Assembly (NCBI GenBank): GCA_002722455.1
Contig: PBMB01000002.1
Location: 62,001 to 126,000, forward strand
Length of the DNA stretch: 64,000 bases
From: Chloroflexota bacterium
GTDB lineage: Bacteria; Chloroflexota; Dehalococcoidia; Lucifugimonadales; GCA-2722455
Direction of reading: 5' to 3'
The position numbers and the translations under genes are program-made. Shown piece by piece: positions 10,164 through 20,542 of the stretch (positions are counted from its first letter, which is position 1; every line of letters starts with the position of its first letter). Below the pieces are notes generated by a model. That model was not told the origin of the DNA, made no database searches, and saw only the letters and a program-made list of their open reading frames with translations.

Positions 10164-10191
10164 GGAACTCATAAAATGGGTTCTTTTTTTA
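10164..10191 (+). terminator. Intrinsic terminator
   Basis: gaactcat-aaa-atgggttcttttttt. Confidence 0.75.
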
Positions 10192-10277
10192 TTCATAAAA
10201 AAATAGTTCGTGACACTAGTCAAAAAACAACCAACCTTTTATTGTAATGATATTCTATATTTTATATTATTCAATTA

Positions 10278-10291
10278 TTGATTTAGATCAA
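10278..10291. promoter_or_regulatory. Putative FNR/ANR-type binding site
   Basis: Exact TTGAT-TTAG-ATCAA about 58 nt upstream of chemoreceptor ATG. Confidence 0.5.
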
Positions 10292-10349
10292 TATAACTAA
10301 TATAAATGACAACTGAAAAAAAAGAAACTATAAATAGAAGGTAAAAATT

Positions 10350-11978
10350 ATGAAAAACATATCAATTAGACTAAAGCTTTATATAATGGGAATTGTTACA
10401 GCAACTTTAATTTTAATAAGTTTTGTTTTGATAAGTAAAAACGCTTATGAAAATATGTACAATATAAAAGTAGAAGAAACTTCTGTCATGACTGAGAATG
10501 TCGAGAGTTTTATGTTGAAAAAATACGAAGAAGGCATAGAAAATGATTATACAATTGAATATACAAAAAATTATCTGTTAGATGCCGTTAGCAAAATGAG
10601 ATATGACGGTAATAATTACTTCTATATTTTAGACAGAAAAACAAAAAAATTAATAGAGCACCCAAGTAAGGCTTTAATGAAAAAACCGCCAATGTCAGTT
10701 GTGAATAAACAAGGTGTGAAAATTTTTGAAGAACTTTTTAATCTTATAGAAGAAAAAAATGAAGGTTATTATACTTATGAATGGGTAAAAAATGGAGGAA
10801 CAGAAGAAATAGAAAAAATTGTGTATTTTAGAGTTATTCCAGAGCTAGATTTTGTTGTTGTTACAGGTGTATATGCAGATTCAATAGATTTTATTCATAA
10901 TAAGGAAGTTAAATTTTTATCAATCTCATTTGCAGTATTAATTTTTTTGATTGGAATCTCTTTATTTTTTATAGGAAGAAGTATTACTAAACCTTTAAAT
11001 GAAACAATATCGGCTTTAAAAGAAATATCAGAGGGAGATGGAGACTTAACAAATCGTTTTGAAGTTAAGGGTGAAGATGAAATATCTAAACTAAAATTAT
11101 CTTTTAATAATTTTTCAGAAAACATGCTGAAAAAAATAAAAGTATTTACTCCAGTGATAGAACAATTATCAGAAACCAACGAAAAATTAAGTCAAAAATC
11201 AGAAGATATATTATCATCTTCAACAGAACAGAATCTAGAAGTAACAGCAGTTGCAACGGCAATGACAGAAATATTAGCAACAACTTCAGAGGTGTCTAAA
11301 AATGTTGCCGAAGTAGCGGATTCTGTTGTAGCAATAGAACAGGAATTAATAAATGCAAATACTCAAGCAGAACAATCTTACGAATCAACAGAAAAATTAG
11401 ATTTATCATTAACAACTTCTGTTGAGGAAGTAAAAGGTCTTGTTCAAAACACAGAAGATGTGACAGAAGTAATAAATGTAATTAATGGAATTGCGGAGCA
11501 AACAAATCTATTGGCTCTTAACGCAGCAATAGAAGCAGCTCGTGCAGGAGAGCAAGGGCGTGGTTTTGCTGTTGTTGCTGACGAAGTTAGAAAACTAGCT
11601 TCTCAAACACAAGATTCTGTAAAAAGTATTGAAACCGTAATAAATGGAATGAAAGACAAAGTAGAGCAAGTATCTCAGAATATAGAAGATACAAAGGAGT
11701 ATTCAAGAAGCTCAAAAGAATCAGTGGCAGAAACATTAAATGCTGTTAATGAAATCAAAAATAAAAATACGGTAGTGAATGATATGTGTCAGCAAATAGC
11801 AGTTGCAACTGAGCAACAAATAAGCACAACAGAAGAAATAAATATTAACATAGATAAGATTTCAAACTCAGCAAATGAAATCGAAGCAGAAACAAAAAGT
11901 ATCAGTGAAGATATAGAAAACCTGTCAAATGTAAATATAAAAGTAGAAAATTTCGCATCTTCTTTCAAAACAGAATAG
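10350..11978 (+). CDS. Methyl-accepting chemotaxis protein (sCache-like sensor, HAMP, MA domain)
   Basis: Signalling hairpin [52 protein letters not shown] Cache-like sensor. Confidence 0.95.
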   Translation: MKNISIRLKLYIMGIVTATLILISFVLISKNAYENMYNIKVEETSVMTENVESFMLKKYEEGIENDYTIEYTKNYLLDAVSKMRYDGNNYFYILDRKTKKLIEHPSKALMKKPPMSVVNKQGVKIFEELFNLIEEKNEGYYTYEWVKNGGTEEIEKIVYFRVIPELDFVVVTGVYADSIDFIHNKEVKFLSISFAVLIFLIGISLFFIGRSITKPLNETISALKEISEGDGDLTNRFEVKGEDEISKLKLSFNNFSENMLKKIKVFTPVIEQLSETNEKLSQKSEDILSSSTEQNLEVTAVATAMTEILATTSEVSKNVAEVADSVVAIEQELINANTQAEQSYESTEKLDLSLTTSVEEVKGLVQNTEDVTEVINVINGIAEQTNLLALNAAIEAARAGEQGRGFAVVADEVRKLASQTQDSVKSIETVINGMKDKVEQVSQNIEDTKEYSRSSKESVAETLNAVNEIKNKNTVVNDMCQQIAVATEQQISTTEEININIDKISNSANEIEAETKSISEDIENLSNVNIKVENFASSFKTE

Positions 11979-11995
11979 CATTCGAAATAAAAGCA

Positions 11996-12030
11996 TAAAA
12001 AACCTTCGTCCTTGAAGGTTTTTTTTTATT
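11996..12030 (+). terminator. Intrinsic terminator
   Basis: aaaaccttc-gtcctt-gaaggttttttttt. Confidence 0.85.
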
Positions 12031-12095
12031 TTATATTATTGAAAAAACAATCATTAGATGTATATTGTTAGTTGAAAAACAAAAAAGGATATCTT

Positions 12096-13667
12096 ATGGA
12101 AGCATTAAAAGCAATTAACTCAAAAAGAGGCTTTGATATATTAGAAAAAATATTTTTAGTATCAATAATAACCTCTTTTGCAATATTTTTTTATAACAAA
12201 TCTTATAAATCACTTCTATTTTCAAGTGGAACTTCTTTTGTTCATAATGATAAAATATTTTTTAGGTCAACAGAAATATTTGATTTGGCGATAATAATGG
12301 TAATGATAGTATTACTATTTTTTACAGCAAATACTTTTATAAAAAGTGAATACAACAAAACAAAATTTGAAAAAACAATAGAATCAATTTTTAATAGTTG
12401 TAAATTATTCATAATTAATGAAAAGCTATATACATTATTTTGTGTTGTTTATTATTCGATAATAATGTTTGTAGCATATGATTTAATTGTTTTGTTATCT
12501 GCATCAAACTCAATGATATTAGAATCTAATTCTGTAACCTTTGAACCTTATGATAATTATGGCTATACAATGGATAGGTTGTTCTTTGATAAAATGTTAG
12601 TATTATTTTCTACTATTGCATTGTTTATATTTAAGCCAAGAAAAGAAGTGAATAAAGCTTTCTTGTTAGGCATGGTGTTGTTACCAATATTATTAAGTGT
12701 AGTTCCTTTTTATGATTATTTCTTTAATCAGTCTTCTTTGAATCTTAACTTAAAAATTAGTGATTATATAACAGATGATTTCAAAAGGGGATCAATAATA
12801 GGAATAATAGCATTTTCTTTATACATACTTATAAAAGAAAAAATGTTTGTAAATATTCAAGAAAGCCTTTATAACTTGGGCAGTCTTTTCTTAGGTTATA
12901 TTGTAAATGCTGTTGTTATAGGTGCTGTTCTTATAGGGGTAATAAATGGTTCTTCTCTTGATTATTTTAAAAACAACTATAATAAATTAGATATTAATCT
13001 GCCAAATGGTGAAGTTTATACAGTAGATCAAACATTATTAACAAATGATGATAAAGTATTAGAGTCTTCTGAATATCTGATAGAAGCATACGCTGGATTA
13101 ACAATGCATAATGCTTACTTAGTAACAAATAAATTTTACAATTCAAAAATAAGCACAGAAAGAACAGTGGCTTTAATATCAACAATAATGTTAAAAAATC
13201 TAGAAATAATTACAGAGAACAAAGAAGCTCTTTTAAATAGACTAAATTCTGAAAAAGGTATGGATTCTGCAAATATGGTTAATATTTGGATACAAAGAAT
13301 TATTTATGAAGCAACAGGTGAAGAAAGACAAATACCAGTTTATCAACTTTTAGTGGATAAAAAATACCAAGAAGCTTTTGATTATTATATAGAACATTTA
13401 GCAAATTCAACAGAAATAATCTATTCTACTTATAATAAAGAAAAATCTGAAGGTGCTTTTGTGTTAAATCCATATGGTATAGAAATGTTCGCAGCACTTC
13501 ATAGTGAAGACTTGATAGAAATTGATTTATCAAAAATAAAATCAGAAAAAATAAGAGGCATAATAGAAAGAGAAATAATGCCAAAAGTGAAAACGGATTA
13601 TATAATAAATGTCTCAGATGAAGAAGAGCAAGAGTTAGAGAAAATATTAGAAATGTTTAACATTTAA
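12096..13667 (+). CDS. Polytopic membrane protein with C-terminal soluble domain
   Basis: SD aaaaaggatatctt before ATG 12096 (track start 12072); several TMs; C-terminus paralogous to the 31051-31644 fragment. Confidence 0.7.
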   Translation: MEALKAINSKRGFDILEKIFLVSIITSFAIFFYNKSYKSLLFSSGTSFVHNDKIFFRSTEIFDLAIIMVMIVLLFFTANTFIKSEYNKTKFEKTIESIFNSCKLFIINEKLYTLFCVVYYSIIMFVAYDLIVLLSASNSMILESNSVTFEPYDNYGYTMDRLFFDKMLVLFSTIALFIFKPRKEVNKAFLLGMVLLPILLSVVPFYDYFFNQSSLNLNLKISDYITDDFKRGSIIGIIAFSLYILIKEKMFVNIQESLYNLGSLFLGYIVNAVVIGAVLIGVINGSSLDYFKNNYNKLDINLPNGEVYTVDQTLLTNDDKVLESSEYLIEAYAGLTMHNAYLVTNKFYNSKISTERTVALISTIMLKNLEIITENKEALLNRLNSEKGMDSANMVNIWIQRIIYEATGEERQIPVYQLLVDKKYQEAFDYYIEHLANSTEIIYSTYNKEKSEGAFVLNPYGIEMFAALHSEDLIEIDLSKIKSEKIRGIIEREIMPKVKTDYIINVSDEEEQELEKILEMFNI

Positions 13668-13694
13668 AAAAAAGAGCGATTTCGCTCTTTTTTC
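13667..13694 (+). terminator. Intrinsic terminator
   Basis: aaaagagcga-ttt-cgctctttttt. Confidence 0.8.
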
Positions 13695-13774
13695 CTTAAC
13701 TATAGAAATCAAATAAACAATAATGCAAAAAGATTGCAATGTGACAATCGCTGACCAAAAAAATGGAGTATTAA

Positions 13775-13858
13775 ATGAGTAAATTATTTTTATTAGATGA
13801 ACCTTGTTTGAAAAAGTATTTTAAAAAACAAAATAATATAGTCAAAAAAATAAATTAA
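13775..13858 (+). CDS. Possible 27-aa small protein MSKLFLLDEPCLKKYFKKQNNIVKKIN
   Basis: SD-like ggag upstream, ATG, stop directly followed by a terminator hairpin; below ORF-track size cutoff. Confidence 0.4.
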   Translation: MSKLFLLDEPCLKKYFKKQNNIVKKIN

Positions 13859-13889
13859 AAAAAAACCTCCCTTCTGGGAGGTTTTTTTA
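13858..13889. terminator. Bidirectional intrinsic terminator
   Basis: aaaaacctccc-ttct-gggaggttttttt. Confidence 0.85.
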
Positions 13890-14714
13890 ATATGTTTCTA
13901 TTTCTAATACCTTACAATTATCTTTTAAATATGAGATTTTGTACGTATCAAAATCAGGGTATCCATGTTTTCTGGCTAAAAATCTTTTGGTCTCTTCCAA
14001 ATACTCATTAAGGTTTTCATCGTTGCTTCTTTTAATTTCATGTGCATATATTTCATAACTTGGATAATCAATCAAATTTAATCGAATAAATAACCTAATT
14101 TCTTCTTCCAGTAAAATTAAACGTTCTTTGGTTTCTTTTTTGTCTTCTAAGTTTCTTTTTGTCAAAGATTTGTTTTCATTTTTTTCAACATTGTAAATCT
14201 GATGACAAAGATAAATAAGAGAACTGACAAAAGCAAGAGTGCAAATAACACTTAAAGAGTTAAGGAAAATAAAAGAATTCTCCGTGTAGGAGACGTCCAA
14301 GAATACATAAAAGAAAGTAGTAGGTAATGGAGCTAGAATAAGAGTTAAAATTCCACAAAACAGAAACAAATCTTGAATTTCATTTAAACAATCAGTTTTT
14401 TCATTAGGATCGAATTTTATATAGCTTTTAAAAACACAAAAAAAATTTAAAAGGCAAACAAATATAGCTAAGACAAAGTAAACAACAAAAAAAACTTCAT
14501 AATAGCCTCCACCTGATATTTGAGACTTAAGAAATTCATTAAGAAAAAAACAAATAGGAAGTAACACTGTAGCAATTAAAGAATATGAAGCGAGATACTT
14601 CTTAAGCAAATCAATTTTGTTCTTGTCTGTTTTTATTTTATAAATAAAATCTAAATGTTCTTTTTTATCTTTCTTTTCCTTCAATAATTCACTTAATCTA
14701 TTTTCATTATTCAT
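13887..14714 (-). CDS. Coil-TM-coil membrane protein, subfamily A
   Basis: N-terminal coil, about four TMs, C-terminal ...LARKHGYPDFDTYKISYLKD. Confidence 0.7.
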   Translation of the reverse strand: MNNENRLSELLKEKKDKKEHLDFIYKIKTDKNKIDLLKKYLASYSLIATVLLPICFFLNEFLKSQISGGGYYEVFFVVYFVLAIFVCLLNFFCVFKSYIKFDPNEKTDCLNEIQDLFLFCGILTLILAPLPTTFFYVFLDVSYTENSFIFLNSLSVICTLAFVSSLIYLCHQIYNVEKNENKSLTKRNLEDKKETKERLILLEEEIRLFIRLNLIDYPSYEIYAHEIKRSNDENLNEYLEETKRFLARKHGYPDFDTYKISYLKDNCKVLEIETY

Positions 14715-14881
14715 ATTATGCTTCTTTGTTGTTTAAGAAGAAATATTAATATAAAAAAACAATAAAATCAACTTGAAATAAAAATAAAAAAAGATTAAAA
14801 TAATCCTGTATCTGGTCGAATGCGAGTATGATAGTCAAAGACAAAACCGAATAGGTATCGACAAAAAATAAAAAACAAAAA

Positions 14882-14932
14882 TATCAATCGTTAACTCAAT
14901 CCGATTGATAAAGCTATCTTATCTTAATCGGA
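14882..14932 (+). promoter_or_regulatory. 5' leader with two mutually exclusive hairpins
   Basis: TATCAATCG(14882-14890)/CGATTGATA(14902-14910) competes with TCCGATT(14900-14906)/AATCGGA(14926-14932). Confidence 0.5.
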
Positions 14933-14953
14933 ACGAATTAAGGATTAAAAACA

Positions 14954-15871
14954 ATGAAAAATGTAAAAGTATCAGATCTAAAAAAATACGCAAAAAAAAG
15001 ACGTAAAAACAATTCAAAAATAAAAAATCAATCAGAGTCACTCGATTTGGTTGCAAATGAATACAATAAAAAAAATTGGAAATCACTAATTGATGATTGT
15101 GTTCTTCCATTAGAAGATATTCAATCCGAAAAAATAGAGTTTTCTTTTTCAAATGATATAATGTCAGAATTATTAATAGCCATATCAAGACAAATGTTAA
15201 ATTTGAGAAATATGACATTTTTAAATCAAGATAATGAAATTAATAAACTGAATCTATCTACAGCACATGATGTATCTGATATATTTCATAATATTGGATT
15301 ATTAGCTTATAAAAATAAAAACTTAGAAAAGTTAGAAGAATCTTTGAAAACTCAAAGAAAAAGAATAATAGAAATGGGTGATTTTTTAAATAAAAATAGA
15401 AATGATGTAGTCTGTATAAACATACATAATTGGAATATGGTTTTAACCGCTATGATTTGTGAAATTAAGAGATTCCAAAACAAATCAATTAAAGATAATG
15501 TATTAGAATTAGCTTTAAAAAATTACGGAAGTAACCCTTTAACAAATGAAGATTGGCTTTACGATGAAGAAGAAATAGGCGTATGTGTCAATACAGAAAG
15601 TTTTCAAATAGATATAGAAGATCATGTATTTACTGGTATGGAAATATTCATAAGAAAAGAATCAGACTCTGTAATGTTATATGTAGACGTAGGTGATTTG
15701 TCAGAAGTAGATCCAGAAATGGCTTTAATATATTCAATGGATTTTAACAAGGAAATTGTAGAACATTTAAGCATTACATTAGGTTTTAAGTTTACATTAG
15801 AAGATTTTGACTTCGAAAGAATGAATTGTAGCCATATAGAAGAAGGTGTTTTAGAAATAGAATTAAAATAA
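14954..15871 (+). CDS. Hypothetical soluble protein
   Basis: ORF with SD (taagga) and downstream terminator. Confidence 0.75.
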   Translation: MKNVKVSDLKKYAKKRRKNNSKIKNQSESLDLVANEYNKKNWKSLIDDCVLPLEDIQSEKIEFSFSNDIMSELLIAISRQMLNLRNMTFLNQDNEINKLNLSTAHDVSDIFHNIGLLAYKNKNLEKLEESLKTQRKRIIEMGDFLNKNRNDVVCINIHNWNMVLTAMICEIKRFQNKSIKDNVLELALKNYGSNPLTNEDWLYDEEEIGVCVNTESFQIDIEDHVFTGMEIFIRKESDSVMLYVDVGDLSEVDPEMALIYSMDFNKEIVEHLSITLGFKFTLEDFDFERMNCSHIEEGVLEIELK

Positions 15872-15874
15872 GAA

Positions 15875-15901
15875 AAAAGCTTCCAAGGGGAAGCTTTTTT
15901 T
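15875..15901. terminator. Intrinsic terminator
   Basis: aaaagcttcc-aagg-ggaagcttttttt. Confidence 0.8.
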
Positions 15902-15907
15902 GTATCT

Positions 15908-16252
15908 TTATAAAAGCAACAAAGCCAATTCATACATTGATATTACAAAAAATATTGTGCAAGCAAACATAAATGCAAAAACAAAAAGACAATCGACTTC
16001 TTCCTTGCACTGAAGAGTGTTTTGATTTTTAATAGGACTTCTGATTTTATGATGAATTTTCTTTCTATCAATATATTTAAGCACATTAATGTAAAGAATA
16101 TAAAAAAGAGTCAATGCTCCAAATGTAAATGCAAAACCTGAAAGAGAATAAACAGAAAAAAGAATGGCAGAAGGTATGAGAAAAATAATTGTTCCTGAAA
16201 TCACTTTTTGAAATACTTTATCTAAATCATAATTTTGTTTTAATATTTCCAT
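15908..16252 (-). CDS. Hypothetical small membrane protein
   Basis: ORF with three hydrophobic segments. Confidence 0.55.
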   Translation of the reverse strand: MEILKQNYDLDKVFQKVISGTIIFLIPSAILFSVYSLSGFAFTFGALTLFYILYINVLKYIDRKKIHHKIRSPIKNQNTLQCKEEVDCLFVFAFMFACTIFFVISMYELALLLL

Positions 16253-16493
16253 TTATTATTAACCTTTATTTGTTAATCGATAGTTGATTATAACAATAAT
16301 ATTCAATTTATACAATTATTTTAACTTAATAATTTTGTGATCTAATAAACATTTAAAAAAAAGAAAAATGAAGAATCTATTCCAGCTTCAATAACTCTAT
16401 AATCAGAAACAGGAGTGCTATTAGTAATTGAGTTACAAATGTGATTAAATTCACCAGTTTGATTATACCAAATATTATCAAATTTCCTTTATT

Positions 16494-17537
16494 TTATTTC
16501 ATCCAAATAGCACCAGAACCTTGTGTTTTCCAACCACCATTTGTAATAGGGTCTTCGGAATAAGGATTACCCCAGAAGCTATACCAAATATGATTAGAAT
16601 CAGAACCACCATTTCCTGAGATAAACGTTCCTCCCAAGGATAACCTATCTTCATATTGACCACTATATCCATTTTGCATATTATTTATAGTAAAAGAGAA
16701 TGGAGTGCTTTGCCAAGGTTGATCTCTATGAGAAGCATAAGTAACAGTGCCTATATTAGACCAAGAATTTATAGAATGGTCATAAAAACGTCCAGTTTGT
16801 CCATTATCATTATTATGATCACCAGGTGTCCAATTCCAAGAACTAGAACTTCTGCTAATAACAATTAAATCACCACCACCAAATGCAGAATTGGAACTTG
16901 TGTTTTCTAATAAGATGGCTTCTGGATTTGTAGCATTAAAGAATTTTATAGCCATAGAACCAGAGCTAGTTAACATATATCCAGTAGATAACCAATTATC
17001 ACTTTCTATAACTTTAGTCGTGCTTGGAACCCTTGCAACTTTTGTCCAACCACCACCATCTCTTGTCATATCACAAACTGCGGTGAATCCATGACCGTTT
17101 ATGGAAATAGGATAATTTCCGTCTTGATTGGTAAATGCAGGATTAAAATCAATAATACCTTTACAACTATCTTCAACATGAGTTCCATTAATAGTAGCAA
17201 CAGAATCAGGAAGTGAAATATTTTGTGTTTCAACCTCCGTAGATAGAATTATTTCTGTTCCACTGCTATAAACTTTCTTTGTCGTCGCAATTCTTTCTTG
17301 TTCTTGATTACAAGTTGTTGTTTGAGTTGCTGTTCTTCCAATATAAATATCTTCTGGTTCAATGTCTGTATTGCAAATTGGAGAATTTTTATCACTCCAT
17401 TCAGTATATTCTGTTACAACTGTGTGTGCTTCGTCTATGTCATAGGTATTATGTTCTTTTGAAATAATAATTTTATAATTATTAGCATAAGCACAAGTAG
17501 CAGAAATAATTACTATTGACAGAATACTTCTTTTCAT
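16494..17537 (-). CDS. Secreted protein with fibrinogen-like C-terminal domain
   Basis: Signal peptide MKRSILSIVIISATCAYA; CKGIIDFNPAFTNQDGNYPISINGHGFTAVCDMTRDGGGWTKV matches the DGxYxI...VxCDMxxDGGGWTxV fibrinogen-C pattern. Confidence 0.75.
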   Translation of the reverse strand: MKRSILSIVIISATCAYANNYKIIISKEHNTYDIDEAHTVVTEYTEWSDKNSPICNTDIEPEDIYIGRTATQTTTCNQEQERIATTKKVYSSGTEIILSTEVETQNISLPDSVATINGTHVEDSCKGIIDFNPAFTNQDGNYPISINGHGFTAVCDMTRDGGGWTKVARVPSTTKVIESDNWLSTGYMLTSSGSMAIKFFNATNPEAILLENTSSNSAFGGGDLIVISRSSSSWNWTPGDHNNDNGQTGRFYDHSINSWSNIGTVTYASHRDQPWQSTPFSFTINNMQNGYSGQYEDRLSLGGTFISGNGGSDSNHIWYSFWGNPYSEDPITNGGWKTQGSGAIWMK

Positions 17538-17625
17538 TTTAATTCCTTTTATTTATCTATATAACAATATTATCAATAAATAAAATTAAATCAAAAAAAA
17601 GAGAGTGTGAGGCTTTATTTTTATT

Positions 17626-18366
17626 TTAATTATTGATCATTTCCATATTTTTTATTTCTTCTCGATTTTTTTGATTTTCGTATTTACTAATTTCATAATC
17701 CATATATTTGTTAAAACCTTCTTGGTTTAACAAAATTGCTTTCATTCTGGATATTTCTTTTACAGTATGTTGATAATCTTTTTTAAGACAAATATTTTCT
17801 AGGTAATGAGCAGTATCAATGTCAGAAATTGTTTCTATTTCTTTTTTTATAATAGAAAGTTCCTTTTTAATTTTTTTATCTTTGTTGTTCTCTTTATGTT
17901 TTTCATTCTTAAGCTTCAAAAAAAAGCAAATGAAAAGATTGATAAGGAACATAATAGACAAGATAGAAAATAAATTAGAATACATATTTGAATAAATTTC
18001 TGGTGTTTTTAAATCAATCCCAAATAGAAAAAAAAGAGAAAGTCCAACAAACATTGAAAGAAACCAACAACCAAGGTAAAAAATAGCAATAGGTAATACG
18101 ACATCACTTTCTGCTATATCTTCTTTAAAAATTCTAGGTATTAAGAAATAATGTGTCGAAAAAACAAAATAACTTGCTGCAAAAATCACAGTAAAATCTG
18201 GTCTATTGTTAAAATTAACAAGGAATAAATAGATAACTGTAAAAACAAAAGAAATGGCGAGACTATAATTAATGTTTTTATTTTTTTGATCATAATTGGA
18301 TTTCTTTAAAATGCTTGTTAAATCGTTAAACTCAGATAATCTTTTCAGATTTTTTAATTCGGTCAT
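17626..18366 (-). CDS. Coil-TM-coil membrane protein, subfamily A
   Basis: Four TMs and C-terminal LLNQEGFNKYMDYEISKYEN; abuts the 18366-19154 gene. Confidence 0.7.
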   Translation of the reverse strand: MTELKNLKRLSEFNDLTSILKKSNYDQKNKNINYSLAISFVFTVIYLFLVNFNNRPDFTVIFAASYFVFSTHYFLIPRIFKEDIAESDVVLPIAIFYLGCWFLSMFVGLSLFFLFGIDLKTPEIYSNMYSNLFSILSIMFLINLFICFFLKLKNEKHKENNKDKKIKKELSIIKKEIETISDIDTAHYLENICLKKDYQHTVKEISRMKAILLNQEGFNKYMDYEISKYENQKNREEIKNMEMINN

Positions 18367-19154
18367 TAAGCATTCTCCATACTAATAAAAAGGGATTCTT
18401 GTGCTTTTTCAGCTTGCATACTCACAAAACTTTTGTAATTATTTTCTTTTGCAAATTTATCACATAGAGATTTAAGCTCTAAATATTCTAAATTTAATTC
18501 GGAATCTAAAATTGATAAATAATTATAATCTTGAAAAAAAACAGCAGAGTCTTTTATTTCTTTTAACAATAAATTCTTTTTTTCTAAATTAGCATTGATT
18601 TCATTTTTGATTTCATTTTTTGCTTTTTCTACATTAGAAATTTTGTAATTTGAAAATAAGTCTTTAGAAAAATCGATAAGCCAAGTAAAAAAAGCAGAAT
18701 AAGCAAAAATAACCAATGCTGTTGAGCCTGAACTGACTAAGTTGATATTAAAAAAATAAAGAAGAGAAACATCCATGAAAACTAAAACTAATCCATAAGC
18801 TAACCCAACGAGGAAAGAGAAACAACTCCCTAAAACAAAGTCGTCGAGATTATATGAAAATATTTTATTAACTTTAAAGTTGGCTTTTTGTAAAAAAAGT
18901 GCAGAACCAGAAAAAAACACAAACAAAAAAGCAGAAGCAGATTCTATTATAGATATACCATTTAAATCTAATACATACAAAAATAAAACAAATAAAGAAT
19001 AAGGAATCATTGAAGATAAATAAACAGAAATACCGTCAAAAAAAACTTTCTTTATTTCTTTAACGTTCTCTAATTCAGTTTTTTTATTAGCTATTTCTAT
19101 TTCAATGGAAGCAATTGCACTATTACTTTCTATTAATTTTTCTTTTGAAATCAT
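18366..19154 (-). CDS. Coil-TM-coil membrane protein, subfamily A
   Basis: Coil, four TMs, C-terminal FAKENNYKSFVSMQAEKAQ. Confidence 0.7.
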   Translation of the reverse strand: MISKEKLIESNSAIASIEIEIANKKTELENVKEIKKVFFDGISVYLSSMIPYSLFVLFLYVLDLNGISIIESASAFLFVFFSGSALFLQKANFKVNKIFSYNLDDFVLGSCFSFLVGLAYGLVLVFMDVSLLYFFNINLVSSGSTALVIFAYSAFFTWLIDFSKDLFSNYKISNVEKAKNEIKNEINANLEKKNLLLKEIKDSAVFFQDYNYLSILDSELNLEYLELKSLCDKFAKENNYKSFVSMQAEKAQESLFISMENA

Positions 19155-19259
19155 ACGTCACCTTAAAAATATGGCTTATTATATCAAAAACAAAGAAGAA
19201 GGTAAACAAAAACTTGTTTTTTTGCTTAAATTGTTATAGTTTATCGAAAGAGGTGTTTA

Positions 19260-19418
19260 ATGGATAAAAGAAAACAAATATCAATTGTTATAGAAAAAAT
19301 GTTTGACAAAGTTCAATGTGCTGAAAAGTTTACGGATTTAAATCTGCTTCTTGAATATAAATTAAGCAAAGAAATTGAAAGTTATCTAAATAAAACCCCC
19401 AACAAATCCAGAAAATAG
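19260..19418 (+). CDS. Possible 52-aa small protein MDKRKQISIVIEKMFDKVQCAEKFTDLNLLLEYKLSKEIESYLNKTPNKSRK
   Basis: SD-like agaggtg before ATG; below ORF-track cutoff. Confidence 0.5.
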   Translation: MDKRKQISIVIEKMFDKVQCAEKFTDLNLLLEYKLSKEIESYLNKTPNKSRK

Positions 19419-19477
19419 GAATAAAAAAATTGAGGTCTAAGTTTTTAATCTTTATTGTTTTTTTTAAAATCATAACC

Positions 19478-20314
19478 CTAAGAAGTCTCTATTATTTCCA
19501 TTGTAGCAATTTTTTCCAACTCATTTATTCGAAATGAAGCAAAATCATTAAAACCTAATTTTTTTGCATATTCCTCTCTTGACGTGATAAACAAAGAATA
19601 TAATAAGGGTGCTTTGTTTTTATTGATTTGTTCTTCTAATAACTCAAATCTTCCGAAGTTAGAACAAGACTGCAGAATGTTTTGTTTTGTTTTTTTAATA
19701 TATTTTTTTTCTTCTTCAATAATTAAAGATTTTTGTCTTTCAATATCTTTATATTTATCAGGATTAATATAGTTTACATTACCAATAATAAATAGGTTTT
19801 TAAATACAAAAGAAACAATGTGTAATAAAAAACAAACCGCAAATATAGAATAAATAACAATTGAAAACTGAGATGAAAATTGAGATATATCAACAACATA
19901 ATGGAAAGAATGTAATAAAAAAACAATAACAGAAAAGAAAGAAAAACCCAAAGAGATAATAACGAAAGGGTATTCAAATTTTATAGAATATGAATAATTG
20001 ATTTGTTTGTTTCTATGATTTAATATGAACAAATTTAAACAATTAGAAACAGAAAAAAATGAAATAAATGAAGTAATGAAAATTGCAATTCCAGAAAAAT
20101 GAAGACTGTTTGAGTAATTTTGTAATCCTAATAGTGAACTAGAAAAAAAAAGACCTATAAATAAAAGGAAAATATTAAAAACAAATTCAGATTCAGCTAA
20201 ATCTGATTTTTCTTTATTAGAATAATTTGCTTTTTCTTTTTGTAATTTGTTTTTTTCATTTTTAAAATGATTTAATTTTTTTTCTATTTCATTTAAATTT
20301 TTTAAAATTTCCAT
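19478..20314 (-). CDS. Coil-TM-coil membrane protein, subfamily A
   Basis: Start moved to ATG 20314 (MEILKNLNEIEKK) after ataggtgaaatc; C-terminal YAKKLGFNDFASFRINELEK. Confidence 0.7.
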   Translation of the reverse strand: MEILKNLNEIEKKLNHFKNEKNKLQKEKANYSNKEKSDLAESEFVFNIFLLFIGLFFSSSLLGLQNYSNSLHFSGIAIFITSFISFFSVSNCLNLFILNHRNKQINYSYSIKFEYPFVIISLGFSFFSVIVFLLHSFHYVVDISQFSSQFSIVIYSIFAVCFLLHIVSFVFKNLFIIGNVNYINPDKYKDIERQKSLIIEEEKKYIKKTKQNILQSCSNFGRFELLEEQINKNKAPLLYSLFITSREEYAKKLGFNDFASFRINELEKIATMEIIETS

Positions 20315-20542
20315 GATTTCACCTATAAATAAGAAAACAAATATATAAAAGAACCAGAAGTAAGTCAACAAAAAAATAAAAATAAAAATAAAGAAAAAAA
20401 TCTAATTTCAGGTTATTTTTTTTATCGGTTTTTAACAAGAACACCCTGTCCTTCAGATCAGGGATGAATTGTTTCTTTTTTATTTTTCTTTGTAATCAAT
20501 GATTTTGTTGACTTTTTTATTGTTTTCATTATAATTGTCAAC

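Noticed and set aside
10895-11179. Minus-strand ORF inside the chemoreceptor
   Set aside because: Shadow of the HAMP/linker coding region
16656-17467. Plus-strand ORFs over the fibrinogen-like gene
   Set aside because: Antisense to a protein with signal peptide and recognisable domain
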